A stretch of 64,000 nt of DNA from Hyaloperonospora brassicae (Eukaryota; Oomycota; Peronosporomycetes; Peronosporales; Peronosporaceae). The translations under genes and the position numbers were made by a program. How positions within the stretch are numbered: position 1 is the first letter of the stretch; each line of letters opens with the position of its first letter. Positions 55,212 to 64,000 of this stretch are shown piece by piece. The notes beneath the pieces were generated by a model, which saw only the letters and a program-made list of their open reading frames with translations, had not been told where the DNA came from and did no database searches. The stretch is from positions 682,001 through 746,000 of the forward strand of contig CANTFL010001244.1 in the NCBI GenBank assembly GCA_947650285.1, given 5' to 3'.

Positions 55212-57914
55212 TAGAGATGCGAGCAAGTGGCATGTTACGCAATGTCGGGAGAAGTCGGTCTGCAACATGGTAAATATTCGGAACGGAAGAGATCAAGTTG
55301 CCGTTGGTGGTGTTGTGTGAACGACCGCAGGTGCCACGCTTTTGGCCAAGTGGGAGTTTATCCTGTGCATAAGAAGCATTCATGAAGCATTTGCAGGTGA
55401 TGTCGCTTCGTTGAGATGCACAAGCAACGATTATGATCGAGAAGGCCGCTTTGCTCGCGCTCTACGGCCTGCAAAGAAGTATCTGCCTGTTTCTGACGAT
55501 TGCTAGAGGCCCATGGAAGTATTTATGCACCAAAGTGTCGTTGAAAGACGTGTCGAGGCTATCAGCACCTCAAGATGACACAATCATAGCTACTTGTCTC
55601 AACACGACAACGAACATGCACGAAACATGTTCACAACTACAACTTGTACGTCAACTCGAAGCGCTCGTTACTACTCCACATGTACCGTGTTTTTGGTCAC
55701 TGGACCTCCAGACCGTTTTTCTAAACGCGCCGCTGCACGTTTCTATCGCAGTCGACCAATCACGTCGCCGGATTGCTGAACCGCTGCTCGGTTAAGCCGA
55801 CGCCGGTCCAGTCTCGAACGCACCACCATCCATTATTTTCCAGCAAAACAAACGCTCTCGTGACAGTCCATGTCAGCCATATCGGTATTTGGGACCTCGG
55901 CCTCTTGTCCCTCAGCCGTAGCCGCTGCGTCTGTGTGCCGTCGATTCGATGGAGGAATGTGATGATTCGAACATCATGAATGTCGCCGCCCCAGGCTGAA
56001 AACCACGTGTTGAGTACTTCAACGCACATTGAATAACAGCTTTGTGCATGAACATTCCCGGCCAAGAGTAGGTAGAGTCTAGAGTCTGTCTGTTTGTTTA
56101 TTTGTTTGTTGTTGATGGTGCGGAGCCTACTACTGTACGGTAGTGCTACTGTTGCTGTGCTTTCTGGATCGAGTGTAATGAGGACAACAATCAACCCAGC
56201 TCGCTTCGAGTCATTAACGATGAAGAGAACTGTTTCCGAGGGGTCACTCCCTCTTGACTGATCACTCCAAGAAAGAAGTCGATGGTGTGTAGAGTAGGAA
56301 CTGTACCCGGATGTGAGTGAAGGGCGCAGGCTACGGAGGATGACTTGTGTGTGTGTGTGTTACTGTCTGCGAGTACACGTCTGTATGATGATGACTCAAA
56401 CTTATCCCTGTCCGACGAGTGGAACGCATTCCCTCGAACGTGACGAGAACCAAGCGTAACTTTTCAACTTTTTGGCTGAATACGACTCTCCACTCGCTTT
56501 GCTGTATCCAAGCAGATAGATAGATAGATAGATAGATAGTCGGTTGTCTTTTGTATCGAGAGGAGTGGAATGAGGAACACTACAGGTGAGAGTGCGGCTT
56601 CTGTTTTAGAAAGCTGCGCTCGCAATCAAAAGATCCAGTTGACTTCATAGTTATCTGACCGCCCTCTGTTGACATGCTGGAGTAGATGTTAGTCGACGTC
56701 GCGCGACTTGCCCACGACGCGTTTGTGTTGGCTTACCTGTCTTTCATGTCGGTAGAGTCGAAGGTCAGCTCACAAATGTCCTAAATGTGGGACCTGTCAA
56801 TTTGTACGCATTCGTGTCGCGTCTGCCGTCTAACGGCAGGCCGAGAAAGCATCAGCTATAGTGCACCCACAGCGTACTGAGCGTACCGCTCACTTCCTTT
56901 TGCTGTTGCACACGACTCCTTTTGTTGTAGACTTTGCGTGCTCGACGATCGAAATGACTGGTTAACGCACGTTCGTGAAGGGAAAACAAATGGTGTGTTG
57001 CCCTGTTCGATACCACGTTCCTACTTCGTGTCGTATTCTGCAAGGCTCGGCGTAGGCCGAGTGATCGATCAATGTTTTCTTAGCGTTGAGTTGTGCAAGT
57101 TTCATGGCCCAGTAGGTGTCGTTCATGCAGATGTTGCTATTGAGGTGTTTGTTTGCGTTGTCACAAGTTGTGGTCACGTACCATTCGTTACCTGCTACTT
57201 CGTCTGAAAGGGGGAACGACGGGATGGCAGTGTCGGTCGTTACGGAGCCTTTGCAATATTGCCAGGTCGTGAGATGACTCGCACGCGTGCGTTTGTTTGT
57301 CCATCGACTCTCAGGTTGACTGGTAATGGGCCAAGTGCTTTTGGAGGAAGTGGTGTAGGAAGTTCGAGATCGTGACTTCTGCAGGCAGGAAATATTGACC
57401 CCACGCTCTGAGCGTAGTCGGAATTCGGATTCTCGTTACTGGGTTATACCTTCGAAGTCAGAGCTCAGACCTCCTCAGCTCGTCAGAGTATGCTACAGGT
57501 CTCTAGCGAGGAGGTATGCGATGCGAACACACATAAGAACAGCACACTATCTTTACTCGGCACGTGACTTGGGAGATTCCAGCAAATGCGTCACCTTTCG
57601 ATTATCAGCATATGACCGAGAGCTGAAGTTCTCGTTGACTACCCACGCGACTTCTTCGATTGAGCTGAACCAGCCGTGCTGAGCGAAGTGACAGACGTCT
57701 TCCGTGCACTGCAAAAACGTTGCAAACGCAACCGGTGCTGCCCTTCCCAATCCATGCTAGAGTGAACACGACAGCCCAGTCCACCGCTGACTGCATCACC
57801 AAAAACAACGTCTCCATTGCACAGCAAGTCACTCGTCACTACTCTCGCAGGCGAGTCACTCGATACATTCTGATAGCAAAACCTGTGAGGAAGCAGCTGA
57901 ATCAGTCGATCGTC
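55212..57914. other. Intergenic region of 2.7 kb
   Basis: A plus-strand frame at 55433-55795 may belong to the relic above. From 55,800 on only short frames are seen, with a GATA microsatellite near 56,515. The end of the ABC transporter gene converges on it. Confidence 0.4.
56513..56540. repeat. GATA tetranucleotide microsatellite
   Basis: About seven consecutive AGAT units. It is simple sequence with no coding role. Confidence 0.88.
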
Positions 57915-60900
57915 TTAGCGACCCGTAAACTGCTCGAACATGCGCTCTAGTGACATCTCACTGACGCTGTACTGCAAAACGTTGAAGGCCTGCTTGTTCG
58001 CTTCCATGAGAGCAAACACATCTGCCAGCCCGAACGCGTCCGTGCATGATGTCTCGTACACTCTGCTGGTGTTGTTCCCACTTCCACGGGCACTCTCGAT
58101 GGCTGCAATCGTCACAGGCTCGCCGGATCGAGAGGTGAACTCGCCAGTAAAGAGTTGCGACTCAAGGCGGACGAACGCTTCTTGCACAAGCCATTCTTGT
58201 ACAAACTCAACGATGGGGACAACTGGCAGCGCCTCGACGTCGACAGCTGGTTTCGACACGTTTCGCGGTCTATTCGCTTCCGATCCAAAACGAGCGCGTA
58301 GACCTGCTAGCCAAATCTTGCCGCGCTGGCGAGATCGCGTCGATGCAGCGTCATGATCCTTGTACATGAGACCGTGGCAGAGTTCCCAGATTTCATTGAC
58401 TTCTCCCAGCGAAAGGCTGCTGCGTTTCGACTCCTTCTGACAAGAGCCTGTAGGCGTCTTCGACTGAAGCGAGCGACAGATCTCCTCCGTGTAGTGCTTC
58501 ACCAGTCCGGAATTCCAGATAGCCGGGCTGTCCAGTCGCACGCTGATCGATATGCCTCGCGACACGCGCTGCTTCAAGTCTGGAATACTGCCGCACCATA
58601 CTGTCTTGCCTTTGAGCAGCACCACTGCGTTTGCGCACACAGCCTCTGCTTCCTCCATGCTGTGGGTAGTGAACAAGCAACAAAGCCGGTTATGACTCTG
58701 TCGCTTTTCGTGCAGGACACGCCACATGAGCCGTCGAGCCACTACATCCACGCCGGCTGAAGGTTCGTCCAAGAGCAAAAGTGTCGTGCGGTCGCCCAAA
58801 AGGGACAGCGCAAGCATGAGTCGTCGCTTGTTCCCCCCACTGAGGTGCAAAGCCGCGGTGTTTTCCACCGGAAGCAGGTCCAGCCGCCTTACGAGGTCAT
58901 CGATTCGGGCGCCTTCACATGATACGTCGTCGTGCCCGCGGCATTGGAGACGGTAAAATAACTCGAGGTGTTCGCGCACGCTCATGTCATTGTAGAAAAG
59001 ATTGCCCTGAGGGCAGTAGCCATACCTCATGCTTGTCTCTCGGGGCTCATTCGTCACGTCGCACGAGTCGATCGTCGCCTTGCCTCTAGTGGGCGAAATG
59101 GCGGCGGTGAGTATGTTGAACATCGTCGATTTGCCAGAGCCATTGACACCCAGCAGCGCCACACAGTCTCTCTTCTTTACAGAAAAGCTCACGTCGTGCA
59201 GAGCCACCACTTGGCCACTCCCACTTGCCAAAGCAGCGGCATTTCTGCCGGCTGCGCATCGGTTTGTTCCCAGTGCGTAGATCTTTTTCTGAGGATTGAA
59301 CACTTTCGAAACTCGCGTCACGTGCACCATGTTCGAGTCAGGACACTCTTCGTCGACAGCAGTTTGAACGGCCTCTGCGTAGCCTCGCCCGTAGCTACTA
59401 CGACGCCAGAGCAAGAAACATCGCCCTTGACTCAATGCGCGTCGTATCTTGTGTTGCGCCTCGGTGGGGTACATCTGATAAAAGTCCACCACAAGCAAAA
59501 GGGACGTGTACACCACAGAGCATACCAACATGGCAAACCACTTATTTCCAGCGACATTCCAGTCCCAAACAGAAGCCTGCGCGTTGAGATCCATTTTCTC
59601 AAGCATACTTAGCAGATCTCCACCTGCAAGTTCATCACCTATTTTGAGACACTGCTGTCGCATGGGAGCCCAAGATACTGTCCCGATCTCGAGCACCACA
59701 TTGCCAAACGTATACAGTGGAAATGCCTGCAAGAAATATGAGGCAGTGCGCACTTTGCTACACATGCCAGGAATCATCGACAGAGCAAACACGACGGATA
59801 CCGCCACGATCTGGAACAGCGAAGCATACGACATGTACGACTGCGCCGACGCGTGTGATGAGAAGATTAATGAAGTGAGGTACTGCGCGGGAAGAATTGC
59901 CAGACCGAAACACGCCATAGAGACGAACCAGGCGAGAATAATTGCACTGTTAAGCGCCGCAGAGAATACCGCAAGAATGACACAAATCGCGATAACTGCC
60001 AGCATGTACGTCGAGTAGTCAAACAGCAAGTTCGACGACCAGTACAAGACCGACGCATTGGCGGTCCCAATGTGCTGGTACTGCAGACGCTTCAAACCGC
60101 ATTCTTTCTCCCTCACGACCAGCGCGGCGTAATAGCCGATGATGGAACTCATCGCCATCAAAAGGTAAAAGGACACCATAACCCGCTGGACAGCAAAAAT
60201 GGCTTCGTCAAAGTTCACGTCCACGCCATCTTCACCCGCGGTCACTCCCGTACCAATCGCGAGATCCATCGGGTATACACCCTTCTTCACAACCAGCTCG
60301 CAGTTGTCGATTTTTGGAGCGTTTTCGTGCTTCGCGCGCGCCTTGCAATACGCTTGTGACATCCATTGCAGCGTTACCGGTAACGAGCGACGCACTGTTT
60401 CGTTGTAGTAAAGCGAGTAAATCATCACTTCGGAAGATATTGTACCGGTTGTCGTCCAATTAACATCCGATACAAACACACCAGCAAAATACGTTGTGGC
60501 GCGCTCGCTCGCTATCGCGTCTAACATGGCCTGCTCGGTCTGCGCGTCTCGGTCAAACACAATCGGATGACTGCTCAGCTCCATTTGCGCCACCATGTCC
60601 GAAACCGAATCAATCGCTGATGGCGCAGACGATATATAGAACGACGTTCCTCTCGCTGCCGGCGGTAAGGACGTCACTACCTCAACACCCGGTTGAGATG
60701 TGAGCAAGTTGTGAAGCACGCCCATAAGAGTGGTGAAAAAGCCAAGTGGCCACACAAACTGAGCAAACAGCGCCTTCTTGTCACGAGAACCCATCTTTGC
60801 ACGCTTCAGAACCATAGCGCGAATCTTCGAGATCGAAGATTCCCACTCTGACAGCTGTCTATCGGTGGTAGCGGCATGCTGACTCGTTGTCGGCTTGGCC

Positions 60901-63900
60901 TTTCCGCCCTCCATTTTCGAATGCACTGCGTCAACGCTTCCAAGACCACCGTCGTTCTTTACGTCGTCCTTGGCGTGGTTGTAAACATCCTCGCCCTCAG
61001 TGACCTTCACAAACACATCTTCCAAGCCAGTTGCGGCAATCGCATAGCGCTTGATGGTCTTCGCCTGCTTCATCGTTTCCAGCTCTTTAAACAGCTCCGC
61101 CAAACGCTTTTCTTTTCCATCAGTCAGCCGTACACGCGTTTCCCACTTGCTGTCACTCACGATGGCAGCGTTCGGTACGTGCTTTGTCAACGTCTTCATC
61201 AATTGGTCTGTGCGCAATTGACGTCTCGATCGTAGATTACTGTGGTCGTCATCCTCTTGATCATCCTCCTCACAATGCACGATCGTGAGCTTGTAGCCCA
61301 CTCCGTACTGATTTTGCAGAAACAAGCTAGAGCCGCAGCATTTTAGCTTGCCATCAGCGACGATGCCAATATTCTCACACAACGCCTGCGCTTCTTGCAT
61401 CGAATGCGTGGTCAGAATCACGGCACGATGGGTCACAGCGCGCTTCAGTGTGTCCCATGTGTCCAGCCGGGCTCTCATGTCCATACCGGCGGTGGGTTCG
61501 TCGAGCAACAGCACACGAGATGAATCCAGGAGAGCCAATACAAGCGACAGCTTACGCTTTTGCCCACCTGACAAGGTCTTTGATAGTGCGTCGTGCTTTT
61601 CGTCGAGCCCGAATTGCTGCAACTTTCTGGGCCAAGCCTCCTCAGGGACAGTCTTGATCCCCATGCTGTTTTTCAGGGCGCACACCAGCCACAAATGCTC
61701 CCAAACGCTCAGATTGTCGTACAAAATGTTTTGCTGGAAGCAAACGCTCAGGCTCTTTCGCACCGCTTGTGGGTTCGTTGCCACGCTGATAGACCCTCCC
61801 ACGTACGCGTCTCCACTTGTTGGCGGTATGATTCCGCTTAGTATCGACAACGTTGTGCTCTTGCCGGCGCCATTGGGACCAAGCAGCCCAAATATCTCTC
61901 CCTTTTTTACACCAAACGACACATTTCGCAGCGCCACTTTTCCATTCGGATACGTCTTGGACAGAGACCGCACAAACAGGGACGGGCGAAAGTGCTGCAT
62001 GTACTCGGACAGAGTCTGCTCACGAAGCGTGTCGTCCAGCCGATCGTCGATACTCTCGAAATTCATTTCAGTCAGCTGCGCAAGCTCGCTGTCTTCATTG
62101 CTGTCCGACTGCGGATTCAAGTTCTTAGGGAACCAGTAAGACGCCTGGAACACAAAATACCATTTCTGCTGCACTCCATACGTGCGCGGAAACACGTTTT
62201 CCAAGTACCATCCAAGAAGCAGATATCCTGCGCACTGGCTGGCCAACTGGCGGTACGGTGTCGCGACGGTATTCCAGGTAATTGGCCTGCAAGCTCCAGT
62301 TGTTGCGTCCAGTGCCAGGATGTTGCGCAACGTAGACATGAATACCACCGGAGAGCTGATGCCGTCCAGCACTGACAGCAGCATGGCCAGTGAAGTGGAT
62401 GACGCGACCGCATCAGCGCCCACCAGCGAGCGAATGAAGGCTCCGGCACTCAGAACGAAATACACCATTGGTGCGCATGCTGCCGCCGTCTTCGTCTGAT
62501 TGAAGAGGGGTGTGATGGCAATGCCGAAAAGCAGAATGCTCGATACAAATGCTATAAGAAGTAGAAAGAAGTAGACCTGTCCATCGAGCGTAGCAGCAAA
62601 CATGCTACCACTGAGCAGCCATGCTCCCATGAGTGCCACAACTGCTGAGGCCGAGATGTACAGCAGAAACCAACTAGCCAAAAGCGCCGTCGCTGGTAGC
62701 CCCATGATCATCAAATACTCCTTCAGTTGCTTCTCTTTTTCGCCCACGACATCACAAATCAGCCGCACGTATGGCCACATGAACAAGTACGCCATGTAGA
62801 AAACAATGTTGCCCTGGAGTGAACCGGCGATGGTGTCAGTAGAGCGGCTCGGTAGCACCGACACCACCAACACGTCCAACTCGTCATTCGATGCCACTTT
62901 GCCAACGAGGTTCGACAGAAAGTGATGGATCTCTGGCGACAGCTTCCCTTCCTTCACTGCAGTTCTGCATGCTTCCATGCTGCGTCCCAGAGGCGACGTT
63001 GCGGGAAACGCGCCCCATCGGAGACCGCCCATATGCAACATCTTGTTCACAGTGCGGCAAACAGTGTTTGGCGCGAGGGTGTTGATGTCCACAACTTCGT
63101 CATTGGCAAAGCTCGTCGAGCTCTCGCGAAGGAGCATGTTCAGCGACATCTGGAACGGAAGCACGTATGGAAACAACATGGTGCCGCCGCTGTCAAACGT
63201 CAACTCGTTGATCGCAAACCTGTCCACTTGGGTTTCCACGTTTTCGACCGGCGCGTTCTTCGTCTGCTCCTCCGAGAACAGTGTCAGTAGCTCCAGTGTG
63301 TGCCGCTCCTCTTCTTCTTCGCGCGCCGTCACGCGCCGGACGTCCAAACCCGCGTAGATATTGACGCCACTGTGTGTCGGGTACTCGAGCAGCGCTTCGG
63401 TGGCTTCGTCGTTCGACATGGTCGAGTTGAACGGCACGAGTTTGCTCACGTCCATGTAACTCGAGATCCCCAACTCCGGTGCACTCGGATACTGTCTACA
63501 TGGGTACACACACAAACACACACACACAAACAATAAACAAAAATAGACAGAGAGGCAAAAGCGTGAGTACAAACGCGACGCGCTGAGCGCAGGTTTCAGT
63601 CATGTCCGAAACCCACGAACAAGCATAAAACCACAGCATAGAAACAACACACTGCAACAACATCAACTACTCCTATACGGTCCGTACTGGTCGAGGTGGT
63701 GCAGAAAACGGACCGTGTCTTCGCGGTCTACAAACGCGAGGCTTTGGTTACTTCGCGCCAAAAGTAACGGCAAGAGCGCCAGAAGTAGCGTCACAGGCTC
63801 GGGCGTCGCGTGCGCCACCATCGGCACGTCGTGTGCCGTCACGTGCGGTACAATCGACACATTGTCGTCCTCGGCCGCGTCCGTGAGGAAATCGTCGTCC

Positions 63901-64000
63901 AATGGCGTCAGCCGACGTCGCGCGTCCCCGTCAACGTCCGCCGTCGCCAACATGTCGCCAATGTCCATGAGCGTACTACTGCTACTGAGAGCCGCCGCTG
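57915..64000 (-). CDS. ABCA-type full ABC transporter, 5' end outside the window
   Basis: The large exon 63495-57915 joins an upstream exon 63688 to the window edge across a 192-bp intron (GTACGG...TAG). A Gln codon spans the junction. The upstream exon is open to the edge, and the ATG at 63968 is probably internal, since the first membrane helix is missing. Two halves each carry an extracellular loop, a membrane bundle and an ATP-binding domain. NBD1 has LLGPNGAGKST near 61,870, LSGGQKRKLS near 61,565 and LLLDEPTAGMD near 61,495. NBD2 has LLGVNGSGKST near 59,145, LSGGNKRRLM near 58,840 and LLLDEPSAGVD near 58,765. ABCA proteins move lipids across membranes in animals; the substrate here is unknown. 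All ATPase motifs are intact. Confidence 0.9.
63503..63540. repeat. CA/TG-rich tract in the ABC transporter intron
   Basis: Repeated ACACAAACACAC next to the acceptor. On the coding strand it gives a T/G-rich tract before TAG. It may explain the longer intron. Confidence 0.65.

Noticed and set aside
61348..62139. Plus-strand frame of 263 codons opposite the ABC transporter
   Set aside because: Lies over the conserved ATP-binding domain on the minus strand; Ser/Cys-rich shadow.
1..64000. CRISPR arrays, operons or Shine-Dalgarno sites
   Set aside because: Introns, mitochondrial leaders and eukaryotic retroelements show a eukaryotic nuclear region; no spaced identical repeats were seen.

Overview
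The window looks like nuclear DNA of an oomycete, most likely Peronosporales (Phytophthora or downy-mildew type). The evidence is compact genes with few short GT-AG introns, eukaryotic housekeeping proteins, and at 50.6-54.4 kb a protein joining a multi-pass receptor-like domain to a phosphatidylinositol-phosphate kinase. That GPCR-PIPK architecture is known from oomycetes and Dictyostelium. No species can be assigned from sequence alone.

Left arm (0.3-15.5 kb), gene-rich: a mitochondrial p32/MAM33 protein, an NF-YC histone-fold subunit, mitochondrial 3-hydroxyisobutyrate dehydrogenase (three exons), a TAF1B/Rrn7-like RNA polymerase I factor, elongation factor 1-beta, an EEF2KMT/FAM86-type methyltransferase (three exons) and prefoldin subunit 3 (three exons). 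EF-1beta and the methyltransferase are divergent, 227 bp apart.

Middle (15.5-50 kb), almost entirely mobile elements. A Ty3/Gypsy chromovirus lies on the minus strand at 18,236-26,042 with two LTRs, PPT, chromodomain and a plus-strand open frame in its 3' region. Next comes a four-deep nest: a decayed plus-strand Gypsy (pieces 27.7-28.8 and 46.75-47.6 kb), split by an old Copia (LTRs near 28,841 and 46,522), split by a minus-strand LINE (about 32.9-44.8 kb), split by a young Copia (39,573-44,503, LTRs nearly identical). Both Copias have a primer site complementary to the anticodon loop of initiator tRNA-Met, and the gag ATG lies inside it. A decayed host-like frame follows at 48.9-49.7 kb.

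Right arm (50.6-64 kb): the GPCR-PIPK gene, a small uncertain ORF, and a large ABCA-type transporter on the minus strand that runs off the right edge. Its first exon or exons lie outside the window.

Exon joins were set by hand from reading frame, GT-AG sites and family similarity. Most are firm; intron 2 of the methyltransferase is ambiguous. No CRISPR array, rRNA or intact tRNA gene was seen.
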